This document shows positions 1-8,386 of a stretch of DNA of 64,000 bases, in pieces (within the stretch, counting starts at the first letter, position 1; each line of letters starts with the position of its first letter). This DNA is from Candidatus Kinetoplastibacterium crithidii. Lineage in GTDB: Bacteria; Pseudomonadota; Gammaproteobacteria; Burkholderiales; Burkholderiaceae_B. The notes beneath the pieces were generated by a model. The model searched no databases. It had not been told where the DNA came from and saw only the letters and a program-made list of their open reading frames with translations. The DNA lies in the NCBI GenBank assembly GCA_027557655.1, contig CP064915.1:310001-374000 (forward strand), written 5' to 3'. Position numbers and translations under genes: made by a program.

Positions 1-250
1 TATCTTTTATATATGAACATAATTCCTCTAATTGTTCTTCTGCACGTAATGCAGAAAAATATGCTATTTGAGGTTTAAAACTGCATGCATATTGAGCAGT
101 TGCCTTTACTATTTCAATACAGAATTCCAAAATAGAATTTTTTTTATCTTTTAATTCATAAGGAAAATTCTTAGGATTAGGATCTAATCCTATTTGCAGT
201 AAAGAATTACTTTGTTTCCATGAATTTTCAATTTTTTCTATAAAATTCAT
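1..250 (-). CDS. pyrF: Orotidine 5'-phosphate decarboxylase, N-terminal part (runs off the window)
   Basis: The reverse strand reads from an ATG at 248-250 to the window edge, giving about 83 residues with no stop. Residues 21-26 are GLDPNP, followed by an FP pair, and near residue 60 there is FKPQIAYFSA. These fit the N-terminus of the longer OMP decarboxylase type found in betaproteobacteria and actinobacteria (GLDP and FKP motifs). The enzyme makes UMP from OMP, the last step of de novo pyrimidine synthesis, in the cytoplasm. The C-terminal half lies outside the window, so intactness cannot be judged. The short, unmistakable motifs make the family call good but not certain. Confidence 0.82.
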   Translation of the reverse strand, partial: MNFIEKIENSWKQSNSLLQIGLDPNPKNFPYELKDKKNSILEFCIEIVKATAQYACSFKPQIAYFSALRAEEQLEELCSYIKD

Positions 251-616
251 TTTGTTTTTATGACACCTTTTTATCTATATATTAAGTTTGATATTTCTTA
301 AATTTGCTAGAAAAAATATATTTAGTTCTAATCTCTCATAATTGTTTGCTTATATATACCATCTATCTATTCTTAAATATATAGCCAAGTTTATAGATTT
401 AACAGGATTGTCATAACTATATCTATTTGTTTTTCAAGTTTATTTCAGTTTATTTTTTCTATAAAATACTATTTATAATAATTTTACCCAAGTTTAAATT
501 TTACGACTTACTATTATTAGCATTAGATTTTACTTTAATTTTTAAATAATTTTAAAATCAATTTAATATGGTCTATGTTTTTAAATTAGAATTTTATTAA
601 AAGTTATCACCACAAT
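251..616. other. Intergenic region between pyrF and rpoZ, no gene seen
   Basis: About 366 bases, very A+T-rich with many stops in all frames. It should hold the pyrF promoter (reading left) and the 3' end of the gmk-rpoZ transcript. In Bordetella-like chromosomes rpoZ is followed by spoT; nothing resembling spoT can be read here. I see no RNA gene and no convincing hairpin terminator. Confidence 0.6.
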
Positions 617-820
617 TTAACCAGGTACTTTAAGAAGCATTTCTATTCCGGACAATCCTTTGCTGATTTCACGTAAAGCCAAAACTGTAGGTTTATCATT
701 TGATTCAACTTTAGGCATATGGCCTTGAGATAATTCTCTTGCTCTATATGCTGCTGCTAAAGTTAGGTCAAATCGGTTATTAATATTTTTTAAACAATCT
801 TCCACTGTTATACGAGCCAT
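617..820 (-). CDS. rpoZ: RNA polymerase omega subunit
   Basis: A 67-residue protein beginning [20 protein letters not shown], the typical omega N-terminus. The conserved block with [10 protein letters not shown] follows at residues 24-33. Omega binds the beta' subunit and aids assembly and stability of RNA polymerase. Length matches betaproteobacterial omega (about 67-70 residues). It lies 50 bases downstream of gmk on the same strand, the usual gmk-rpoZ operon. The normal next gene, spoT, is not present at this locus. Confidence 0.96.
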   Translation of the reverse strand: MARITVEDCLKNINNRFDLTLAAAYRARELSQGHMPKVESNDKPTVLALREISKGLSGIEMLLKVPG

Positions 821-870
821 TTTATTCTCAATATCATAAAAGTTATAAATGACTTAATCCTATCATTTAT

Positions 871-1494
871 CTATTCAGTTGTAACTCCTAATTTAGTAAA
901 AAGCTCTATATTTCTGCTGGCTTGTACTTCAAATTTTAATTTTGTTGCATTAATAATATTAATTAAATCATTTAGTGCTTTATCAAAATCACTGTTTACA
1001 ATAATATATTCGCATGTTTTTGCATATTTAATTTCTGTAGTTGCGGCATCTATTCTTCTGGTAATAGTGCTTAAATCATCTTGTGCTCTTTTTATTAGTC
1101 TTTTTTTCATTTCTTCAATAGAAGGTGGTAATATAAATATAGTAGTTGCTTCTGGATATTGTAATTTTATTTGTTTTGCTCCTTGCCAGTCTATCTCTAC
1201 TATTATATCTTTTCCTTTACTAAGTTGATTATTTATAAAATTTTTGGATGTTCCATAGAAATTGCCATGTACATTAGCTGATTCTAAAAAAACTTGATCA
1301 TCATGCATTTTCTTAAATTCATTTGTTTCTATAAAATGATAGTCAAAACCATTTCTTTCGGTTGGACGAGGCTTTCTAGTTGTATATGATATAGATACAG
1401 ATATATCTTTATGTAAATTAGTTAATGCTTTTATTAAACTAGATTTGCCAACTCCACTAGGAGCTATTATTATAAATAAATTACCATAATTCAT
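871..1494 (-). CDS. gmk: Guanylate kinase
   Basis: A 207-residue protein with the P-loop APSGVGKSS at residues 11-19 and the GMP-binding segment SISYTTRKPRPTERNG that typifies guanylate kinases. It phosphorylates GMP to GDP with ATP in the cytoplasm and is normally essential. Full length compared with the usual 205-210 residues. It leads a two-gene unit with rpoZ and is transcribed divergently from amn, with about 216 bases between the two starts for both promoters. Confidence 0.97.
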   Translation of the reverse strand: MNYGNLFIIIAPSGVGKSSLIKALTNLHKDISVSISYTTRKPRPTERNGFDYHFIETNEFKKMHDDQVFLESANVHGNFYGTSKNFINNQLSKGKDIIVEIDWQGAKQIKLQYPEATTIFILPPSIEEMKKRLIKRAQDDLSTITRRIDAATTEIKYAKTCEYIIVNSDFDKALNDLINIINATKLKFEVQASRNIELFTKLGVTTE

Positions 1495-1710
1495 ATTATT
1501 TTCTTTGAAAAATCGTATTAAAATTAAATTTATAATTTATTATATAATTATTATAGTTTTCAATGAATAAAATAAATTTTCCTTTTTAAAGATAATTTGA
1601 TTTTTGTATGCTGTAAGGTATAGTTGTTAAAGTTAAATATTTATTAGTATGGCCTTTATTTTTTATGGCTGTCTGTAATTAATAACAAATTAAAATTTGA
1701 GGTGAGATGC

Positions 1711-3216
1711 ATGGATTCTACTTTTATTTCAAGAATGGACAGACAAAAGATAAAGACGCCAGAGCCGTTATCTTTTGTTTCTTTTGAAAATGCTGAAAAG
1801 GCTGTTGATTATCTAATAGAGATATATGAAAGGAATACAAATTTTTTGCGTTCATCTTTCATGGAAGAAATGAATTATAAAGATCAGGTTGCTAATCATA
1901 GATTTAGGGCGTTCTATCCAGCTATAAGAATTGCTGTTTCTACTCACGATGCTATAGATTCAAGAATTTCTTATGGTCATGTTGCAGAACCTGGATTTTA
2001 TCAAACGACTATTACTAGACCTAAACTCTTCAAATCTTATTTGATTGAACAAATTAGTCAGCTTATGAGGAATCACAATATTCCTGTTTGGATTGGTGAA
2101 TCTAATTCTTCTATACCAATACATTTTGCTTTTATAGATACTAATATAAAATTTCAAGAAAATGATATTGCTAATACCTTATTAAGAGATATTTTTGATG
2201 TGCCTGATTTATCTGTTACAGATGATTCTATAGTTAATGGAACGTGGAAAGCAAAAGATAAGGAACCAAAACCATTAGCTCCTTTTACTGCAGAACGTAT
2301 AGACTATTCTCTACAAAGACTTCAACATTATACTGCAACAGCACCAGAATTTTTCCAAAACTATGTTTTATTTACAAATTATCAGTTTTATGTTGATGAA
2401 TTTTGTAATATGGCAAAGAAATTAATTTCTCAAGAGAACGGTGGTTATACAGCCTTGGTTGAACCAGGTAATAATATCTTAACTAAGGATAATTGTAATA
2501 ATTCTAGAAGTGATGGATTTAAAATTCCTCAAATGCCTGCTTATCATTTAGTCAGGCCTAATCATTCAGGTATTACTTTAGTTAATATAGGTGTTGGACC
2601 ATCAAATGCAAAGACAATAACTGATCATATTGCTGTTTTAAGACCTCATGTTTGGTTAATGTTAGGCCATTGTGCTGGTTTAAGAGATTCTCAACGTTTA
2701 GGTGATTACGTTTTAGCACATGGTTATGTAAGAGATGATCATGTTCTTGATATAGATTTACCAACTTGGGTTCCTGTGCCTGCATTAGCTGAAGTTCAAG
2801 TTGCTTTGGAGCGTGCTGTTGAAGAAATATCTGGTCTTGAAGGATGGGAATTAAAACGAATTATGAGAACTGGTACTGTTGTGACTATAGATAACCGTAA
2901 TTGGGAATTACATAGTCAAGTAGAACTAGTGAAACGTTTTTCTCAATCTCGGGCAATTGCTTTAGATATGGAATCTGGCACAATAGCAGCTAATGGTTTT
3001 AGATTTCGTGTGCCTTATGGTACTTTATTATGTGTTTCTGATAAACCATTGCACGGAGAATTAAAATTACCTGGTATGGCTACTGCTTTTTATAGAACTC
3101 AAGTTAATAAGCATTTAGAAATTGGCATTAAAACATTGGAAATTCTACGTGGTATGCCATCTGAAAGACTTCATTCAAGGAAATTAAGAACATTTATGGA
3201 AACTGCATTTCAATAA
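1711..3216 (+). CDS. amn: AMP nucleosidase
   Basis: About 501 residues. The N-terminal half is the AMP nucleosidase-specific domain and the C-terminal half (from about residue 280) is a nucleoside phosphorylase-like fold containing LGHCAGLRDSQRLGDYVLA. It splits AMP into adenine and ribose 5-phosphate. I start at ATG 1711 because GAGGTG lies a few bases upstream as a ribosome site; an in-frame GTG at 1702 would add three residues. Full length relative to the E. coli enzyme (about 484). It is a lone plus-strand gene among minus-strand neighbours, and its retention is notable given the purine synthesis genes at 32.7 and 40.4 kb. Confidence 0.95.
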   Translation: MDSTFISRMDRQKIKTPEPLSFVSFENAEKAVDYLIEIYERNTNFLRSSFMEEMNYKDQVANHRFRAFYPAIRIAVSTHDAIDSRISYGHVAEPGFYQTTITRPKLFKSYLIEQISQLMRNHNIPVWIGESNSSIPIHFAFIDTNIKFQENDIANTLLRDIFDVPDLSVTDDSIVNGTWKAKDKEPKPLAPFTAERIDYSLQRLQHYTATAPEFFQNYVLFTNYQFYVDEFCNMAKKLISQENGGYTALVEPGNNILTKDNCNNSRSDGFKIPQMPAYHLVRPNHSGITLVNIGVGPSNAKTITDHIAVLRPHVWLMLGHCAGLRDSQRLGDYVLAHGYVRDDHVLDIDLPTWVPVPALAEVQVALERAVEEISGLEGWELKRIMRTGTVVTIDNRNWELHSQVELVKRFSQSRAIALDMESGTIAANGFRFRVPYGTLLCVSDKPLHGELKLPGMATAFYRTQVNKHLEIGIKTLEILRGMPSERLHSRKLRTFMETAFQ

Positions 3217-3226
3217 TATTATTTGG

Positions 3227-3302
3227 TGGTGGAGCGAGGGAGAATCGAACTCCCGGCCTTCGCATTGCGAACGCGACGCTCTTCCTACTGAGCTACCGCC
3301 CC
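3227..3302 (-). tRNA. tRNA-Ala, anticodon CGC
   Basis: The reverse strand folds into a full cloverleaf: acceptor GGGGCGG paired with TCGCTCC, D stem GCTC/GAGC, anticodon stem TCGCG/TGCGA around loop TTCGCAA, and T stem GGGAG/CTCCC around TTCGATT. The 3' CCA is encoded. The anticodon (3267-3269) is CGC, reading GCG alanine codons. The acceptor has a G3-U70 wobble pair, the alanine identity element, which supports the assignment. It sits between amn and xth. GCG is a rare codon in this A+T-rich genome. Confidence 0.93.
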
Positions 3303-3318
3303 AATATTTGATAATTTT

Positions 3319-4101
3319 TTATGTGATTTTCAGACCTATTGATACAGGAGCATGGTCTGATGGTCTTTCTTTTTTTCTCATTTCTACGTGTATCTTGAAT
3401 GATTCACAGATTGATTCAACAGCATTAGATGCTAATATATGATCAATTCTTAAACCATTATTTTTGATAAAACTATAATTTCTATAGTCCCACCATGTAA
3501 ATGATTTTGGTGGATGATAGAATTTATTGAATAAATCATTTAGTCCAAGATTAATCAAATTATTAAATGCTTTTCGTTCATCTTCAGAGACCAGGATTGT
3601 ATTTTGCCAAATTTTTTTGTCATATACAGCATCATCATCAGGTGCAATATTATAATCACCTAATAATATTAGATTTTTATGATTTGACAATTCATTATAG
3701 ATAAATGTGTTTAAATGGAACAACCATTCCATTTTATATTGAAACTTATCACTTTCTAACGATTGCCCATTAGGGCAATAGATACAAATTACTCTTAAAT
3801 TAGAATTATTCACATTTAAAGATATAGATATTACTCTTTTTTGTGCATCCATGTAATTTTTAATGCCATAAGAAATCTCAATTGCTTTATGCTTACTTAT
3901 TATTGCAACTCCATTATAAGTTTTTTGACCATAGCAATATGATTGATAACCTAATCTGCCAAACTCTTCATGAGGAAAATTATCATCTACAATTTTTGTT
4001 TCTTGTAGACATAATACATCTATATTATTTTCTACGATGAAATCAAGAACTTGATTTAATCTGACCTTAAGAGAATTAACATTCCATGTAGCAATATTCA
4101 T
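3319..4101 (-). CDS. xth: Exodeoxyribonuclease III (AP endonuclease)
   Basis: A 260-residue protein of the exonuclease III/EEP family. Visible motifs are ATWNVNSL at residues 4-11, CLQETK at 31-36 with the metal-binding Glu34, LLGDYNIAP in the middle, GLRIDHILAS, and PSDHAPVS near the C-terminus carrying the catalytic Asp-His pair. It cleaves abasic sites and degrades 3' ends in base excision repair. Full length. It lies downstream of rpsT on the same strand but is separated from it by a hairpin terminator. Retention marks a minimal repair set together with xseA and recJ. Confidence 0.95.
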   Translation of the reverse strand: MNIATWNVNSLKVRLNQVLDFIVENNIDVLCLQETKIVDDNFPHEEFGRLGYQSYCYGQKTYNGVAIISKHKAIEISYGIKNYMDAQKRVISISLNVNNSNLRVICIYCPNGQSLESDKFQYKMEWLFHLNTFIYNELSNHKNLILLGDYNIAPDDDAVYDKKIWQNTILVSEDERKAFNNLINLGLNDLFNKFYHPPKSFTWWDYRNYSFIKNNGLRIDHILASNAVESICESFKIHVEMRKKERPSDHAPVSIGLKIT

Positions 4102-4135
4102 TGGATATTACATGCTATATAAATCTTAAAATTTA

Positions 4136-4193
4136 AAACAAATCTATAAAACGAGGAATTAATAGAATTATTACTTGCTTTATAGATTTGTTT
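4136..4193 (-). terminator. Hairpin terminator after rpsT
   Basis: A perfect 15-bp inverted repeat (4136-4150 with 4179-4193) with a 28-base loop lies just past the rpsT stop. On the minus strand the second arm runs into a T-rich tract. The large loop makes it atypical, but position and strand fit termination between rpsT and xth. Confidence 0.6.
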
Positions 4194-4220
4194 ATATATC
4201 AAATAAAATTTTTATTATTT

Positions 4221-4481
4221 TTACATTTTTTTTATTGCACTAGAAAGGCGACTTTTATGCCTAGAAGCCTTATTTTTATGAATTATGCCTTTATCAGCTA
4301 TCCTATCTATAATACTAACAGTTTTTTTAAAAGTTTCTTCCGCAGAAACCTTATCAGTATTTTTAATAGCTTGAATTACTTTCTTTATAGCAGTACGACA
4401 CATTGATCGTAAGCTAGAATTATGTTTATTACGTTCTACTGACTGCCTAGAACGTTTGCGAGCTTGTGCTGTATTTGCCAT
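4221..4481 (-). CDS. rpsT: Ribosomal protein S20
   Basis: An 86-residue basic protein starting [20 protein letters not shown], the typical S20 N-terminus. The start is ATG at 4479-4481; an in-frame start five codons upstream adds residues that homologues lack. S20 binds 16S rRNA and helps 30S assembly. The C-terminus ([17 protein letters not shown]) is also family-typical. It lies upstream of a hairpin terminator and near murJ, as in many betaproteobacteria. Confidence 0.96.
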   Translation of the reverse strand: MANTAQARKRSRQSVERNKHNSSLRSMCRTAIKKVIQAIKNTDKVSAEETFKKTVSIIDRIADKGIIHKNKASRHKSRLSSAIKKM

Positions 4482-4598
4482 CTTACTCCAACTCAATAAA
4501 ATATTTGATTATAAAATAAAAACTAATGAAGCTAAAAAGCAGCTTGATAATTGCATTTTAAACTATTTAATTTTGCTGTCTAGTATGATTTATATAAT

Positions 4599-6176
4599 TT
4601 ACGTTTGTGTTTTTGTAAAATTATTAGGTCTCATGCCAAACAAGAATAATACCATTAAATATGAAAGCATTGCTAATAATATTATATGAATAAATATAAT
4701 AAATCTGTATATAAAATGCTCTTGTAGTCCAATCCAATCTATTCTATTATCGAAGTAATTAAAAATTATTGCAACAACTACAGAGGCGGGTATTATTTTA
4801 AATAAAAATTTACCCCAGTTGTTATTCTTATAATCAAAAAAATTTCTTTTTATTAGGATTGTTAACATCAGTAAAGAATTCGTTAATGCTCCCATACTAA
4901 TACCTAGTGCTAATCCTATATGAGAATATATTGGAACAGCTATAAAGTTTACAATTTGTGATATTACCAGGCCAAATAAAAATATTTTAGTTGGTGTTAT
5001 TGTATCTTGCATAGCATAGAAAGCTGATGATAATAATTTAGATGACATTAATCCTATCACACCCAATGAATAAGCCATAACTGCATATTTTGTTTGATTA
5101 ACATCTACGTTATTAAAGGCACCAAAATGAAATAGTGTTGCTACCAAGCCAGTTGGGAAAGTTGCCATACATATTGCGGATGGAATACCGAATATAATTA
5201 CAAGTTTTAAACCATTATTTAATAATTTGTTGTATTGAATAGTATTTTGAGTTGCAAAATTTTTTGATAACTCTGGTAACATTACTGTACTTAGAGCCAT
5301 ACCTAATAATGAAACTGGAAGTTCCATTATTCTATCTGCAAATGTTAGCCATGTAAGACTTCCATGTTTTAACCATGTTGCTATATTTGTATTTATAAGA
5401 AGTGAAACTTGTGAAATAGTCATTCCTATAATGGCCGGAATCATTTTTTTTATTATTTTTTGCACATCTTTATCATTCCATGCTTCCATGAAATTTGTCG
5501 ACCATTTGGGAGCAAAACCTATTTTTATTATGGCTATCCACTGTATTATTAGTTGAATTATTCCTCCCAATATTACACCTATAGATAATGATAATACAGG
5601 TTGTTGTAAATGTTTCGAAAGAAATATACATGAGAATATCATGGATATATTTAGCAATGCTGGCGTAAAGGCTGGTATAGAGAATATTTTCCAAGTATGT
5701 AATATGCTGGAAGCAAATGATGTAAGAGATATTAGAACAATATAAGGAAACATAATTCTTGTCATTCTAACAGTACATTCAAATTGTTCTATATTATCAG
5801 TTGAATTGCATATCCCACTTGCAATAGTTTTTATAATTAGTGGAGATGTTATGATTCCTAATATGCTTATAACACTTACACTTAATGTAAGTACGATAAC
5901 TGTTTTATTGATTAAAGATCTTGTTTTTTTGTAATTACTGCAGTCATTATTATATATGTTATTTAGTATAGGAATAAAAGCTTGAGAAAAAGAACCTTCT
6001 GCAAATATTTTCCTCAACATATTAGGCACTCGGAATGCAATCCAAAAAGAATCACTGATGTGGTTTGCACCTATAGTTTTTGCAATAAGAACATCACGTG
6101 CTAATCCTGTAACTTTGGAAAAAAATGTAAAAATACTTACAGTTAAGATTGAGCGAATAATTCTTTTTAGAATCAT
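4599..6176 (-). CDS. murJ: Lipid II flippase MurJ
   Basis: A 525-residue polytopic membrane protein of the MviN/MurJ (MOP) family. The N-terminus has FFSKVTGLARDVLIAKTIGA and then AFRVPNMLRKIFAEGSFSQA, both hallmark MurJ segments. About 14 hydrophobic spans are visible. MurJ flips lipid-linked peptidoglycan precursor across the inner membrane. Full length (E. coli 511). Together with uppS and mltG in this window it implies that peptidoglycan synthesis is still used. It lies downstream of adk on the same strand with a stem-loop between them. Confidence 0.95.
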   Translation of the reverse strand: MILKRIIRSILTVSIFTFFSKVTGLARDVLIAKTIGANHISDSFWIAFRVPNMLRKIFAEGSFSQAFIPILNNIYNNDCSNYKKTRSLINKTVIVLTLSVSVISILGIITSPLIIKTIASGICNSTDNIEQFECTVRMTRIMFPYIVLISLTSFASSILHTWKIFSIPAFTPALLNISMIFSCIFLSKHLQQPVLSLSIGVILGGIIQLIIQWIAIIKIGFAPKWSTNFMEAWNDKDVQKIIKKMIPAIIGMTISQVSLLINTNIATWLKHGSLTWLTFADRIMELPVSLLGMALSTVMLPELSKNFATQNTIQYNKLLNNGLKLVIIFGIPSAICMATFPTGLVATLFHFGAFNNVDVNQTKYAVMAYSLGVIGLMSSKLLSSAFYAMQDTITPTKIFLFGLVISQIVNFIAVPIYSHIGLALGISMGALTNSLLMLTILIKRNFFDYKNNNWGKFLFKIIPASVVVAIIFNYFDNRIDWIGLQEHFIYRFIIFIHIILLAMLSYLMVLFLFGMRPNNFTKTQT

Positions 6177-6192
6177 ATTGTTTCGAGGTTAT

Positions 6193-6226
6193 GTTGATTC
6201 ATTATTAATATCTTTAATGAATCAAC
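6193..6226. terminator. Stem-loop between adk and murJ
   Basis: A 12-bp perfect inverted repeat (6193-6204 with 6215-6226) with a 10-base loop sits in the adk-murJ gap. There is no clear T-run on the minus strand, so it may be an mRNA-stabilising hairpin rather than an intrinsic terminator. Confidence 0.35.
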
Positions 6227-6290
6227 TATTAAAAAATTACGATTGCGACTTCTATATAAGATAAATATTATATAGTTTTTTATATTACAA

Positions 6291-6950
6291 TTATTTATTA
6301 TACATTGATTCTAAAATTCTATTTTTAATCTCTTCTACAGACCCTAGTCCTGATATTTTTCGATATTTTGGTGCTAAATCTGGTTCTTTTTTTGCCCATG
6401 ACGAGTAATAATCTACTAATGGTCTAGTTTGTTCTTCATAGATTTTTAGGCGATTACGTACCGTGTTTTCGTGATCATCCTCTCTTTGGATAAGGTCTTC
6501 TCCTGTTATATTATCTTTGCCTTCAAGTTTTGGGGGGTTAAATTTTATATGATAAGTACGCCCACTAGGTATATGTATACGACGTCCACTTATTCTTTCT
6601 ATAATATTTTCTTCTGGCACATCTATTTCTATAATATAATCTAGATTTATATGAGCTGCTTTTAGAGCATTTGCTTGATTAATATTTCTAGGAAATCCAT
6701 CAAGTAGATATCCATTATGGCAATCATTATGTGCTAATCTGTCACTGACTAGTTTAAGTATGATAATATCGGGAACTAGTTTACCAGCATCCATTATTTT
6801 TTGAACCTCAGAACCCAAAGAAGATCCATTTTTAATAGATGTTCTTAACATATCTCCTGTTGAAATTTGAGGTATATTAAAATGCTCAGTTAATAATGAG
6901 GCCTGGGTGCCTTTGCCAGCTCCTGGAGGTCCGAGCAAGATTAGACGCAT
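6291..6950 (-). CDS. adk: Adenylate kinase
   Basis: A 219-residue long-form adenylate kinase. The P-loop [10 protein letters not shown] is at residues 7-16, the AMP-binding segment contains STGDMLR, DGFPRN lies near residue 85, and the LID region begins [13 protein letters not shown]. It interconverts ATP+AMP and 2 ADP. Full length. In Bordetella-type genomes kdsB lies immediately upstream on the same strand; here that position holds only a kdsB relic. The enzyme itself looks intact. Confidence 0.97.
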   Translation of the reverse strand: MRLILLGPPGAGKGTQASLLTEHFNIPQISTGDMLRTSIKNGSSLGSEVQKIMDAGKLVPDIIILKLVSDRLAHNDCHNGYLLDGFPRNINQANALKAAHINLDYIIEIDVPEENIIERISGRRIHIPSGRTYHIKFNPPKLEGKDNITGEDLIQREDDHENTVRNRLKIYEEQTRPLVDYYSSWAKKEPDLAPKYRKISGLGSVEEIKNRILESMYNK

Positions 6951-7020
6951 GAGTACTCCTAATTAAAAAATATTTTTGGAAAAATCGAAGTTTTAATGTA
7001 ATAATTATGTACAGGTTTTT

Positions 7021-7499
7021 TTATAATTTATCATTGCAATCGGTATATATATTTCTAATTTTTTGATAATCATCAAATATGTCAATTCCTATATTATAAC
7101 AATTCCTAAAGTTCTTAACTGTTCTATGAACTGCTGATATCTTAATTTACAAAAGATATATGAAAACAATGCATAATGGATATATATATCATAGCCTTTA
7201 TTATGACTATTAGATTCCTTATCGTTACTATAATATTTTGTTTTTCTAAAATAAATAGGAAAGTATGATATTTTATCAATTAAAATATTTAAGTTTTTTA
7301 TGATCCTAGTATTTAATACTTTTTTATAACATGTTTTCCAGCTTGAATAGTTTGTATTATCGTAATTTTGATATTTGATAATTGGCGTTCTGCTGGTTAT
7401 CATTATTACAATTGGAAAATAGGTTATATTAGCTATCATTTTTTGAAAATTATTCTGAGTTAAATTTAATTGAAATTACAGTGATGAAAATCACTTCAT
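7021..7499 (-). pseudogene. kdsB: Decayed kdsB (CMP-KDO synthetase)
   Basis: On the minus strand just upstream of adk, the kdsB position in related genomes, fragments in different frames line up with CMP-KDO synthetase. They are FITVISIKF near 7490 (compare the FTVVIPARF start), YFPIYFRKT near 7260 (compare ALYFSR), QFIEQLRTLG near 7120 (compare LEQLR-LW), and in another frame GIDIFDDYQKIRNIY before the stop at 7021 (compare GVDTPEDLERVR). Internal stops and frame changes interrupt the match. The relic spans about 480 bases against about 750 for a working gene, so the loss includes deletions. KdsB activates KDO for LPS core synthesis. An open frame of 116 codons here (7089-7439) is only part of the relic. 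The homology is read by eye and is moderate. Confidence 0.6.
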
Positions 7500-8386
7500 T
7501 ATTCCAATAACATCCGAGTTTTTTATAAATCTTTTTGCTAATCAGTAAGACTTAGAAATTTTTAAATAAAATTTACATAATATATTCTTAATATTTTGAT
7601 AATAATAAATTTTTTACATATAAATATATTAAGTTAACATTTTTGGTAATATATCATTCATTTTTTGGTCATAATTTGTTTTAATATTTCAATTCATCTT
7701 AGCAATCTTAAAAGATAATACAATTTGTTAGAGATATAGGCTAGACAATATTTAACTAAATGTCTTAATAAGATCACTTTTTATTTGTGCTAGAAATTGT
7801 ATATATTCAAATATTTTTATATAAGTATAATATGAAAATTTTGCTATTAGAGGGTGTTTTCTAAAACACTACACTGATTTAACTAAATTTTTTTGTTACT
7901 ACATTACAATTTTTATTCTTAGTGCTTCTTATATATTGAAAATATCAAAGGAATAAGTTTTCTTCTTTGATAAAATCTTAGGATGATTTCCACAGGACCT
8001 TATTAAGGAAATCCTTTTGATTGATTTTGCATGGTAATTATTCAAATAGTTTGTATTAATCCATTTAATACAAACATAGATTTTAGCAAAATTAATATTA
8101 TATATAATTTCATTTCTTATAATTTTTGTATTAAATATTATGTTTTTATATATCCACAGAAATTGTGGATAATTGTGTGTGTAACTTCTGAGATATAATG
8201 TCTTGCTTAGCCTAAGAGTGGATTGTATAGTTTTTATACAGCTTTATATAAAAGACTTGATTATTCAAATAGTTATGACCATATGTCTTGATCTTATGGG
8301 ATATTATGGTTTGTTTGCTATGTAAATTACTGATTTTTATAAGTGTTTTAATTCTGTGGATAGTTTTTAATTTTAGCGTTGATTAT
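7500..8386. other. Long A+T-rich non-coding region, candidate replication origin
   Basis: Nearly 900 bases without a credible gene, the longest gap in the window apart from pseudogenes. It contains a TGTGGATAA site identical to the DnaA-box consensus at 8164-8172, an inverted near-match at 8150-8158, weaker matches at 7986-7994 and, just inside xseA, none strong but TGTGGATAG at 8355-8363. Coding direction changes here, from mostly minus (left) to mostly plus (right). The gap also replaces lpxK and exbB/exbD, which lie between kdsB and xseA in relatives; I could not find recognisable remnants of them. The origin function is inferred. Confidence 0.35.
8150..8172. promoter_or_regulatory. Inverted pair of DnaA-box-like sites
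   Basis: TATCCACA (8151-8158) and TGTGGATA (8164-8171) form a perfect 8-bp inverted repeat with a 5-base spacer. The right half extends to TGTGGATAA, an exact match to the reverse complement of the DnaA consensus. It could equally be a small hairpin near the xseA promoter. Confidence 0.4.

Noticed and set aside
4188..4496. Plus-strand open frames opposite rpsT and murJ
   Set aside because: They are complementary-strand shadows of real genes and have no family resemblance.
7089..7439. 116-codon open frame upstream of adk on the minus strand
   Set aside because: It covers only part of the kdsB relic; the C-terminal kdsB match continues in another frame, so it is not a separate gene.
7841..7880. 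Short inverted repeat GTGTTTT/AAAACAC suggesting an insertion-sequence end
   Set aside because: No transposase, no partner terminal repeat and no target duplication can be seen nearby.
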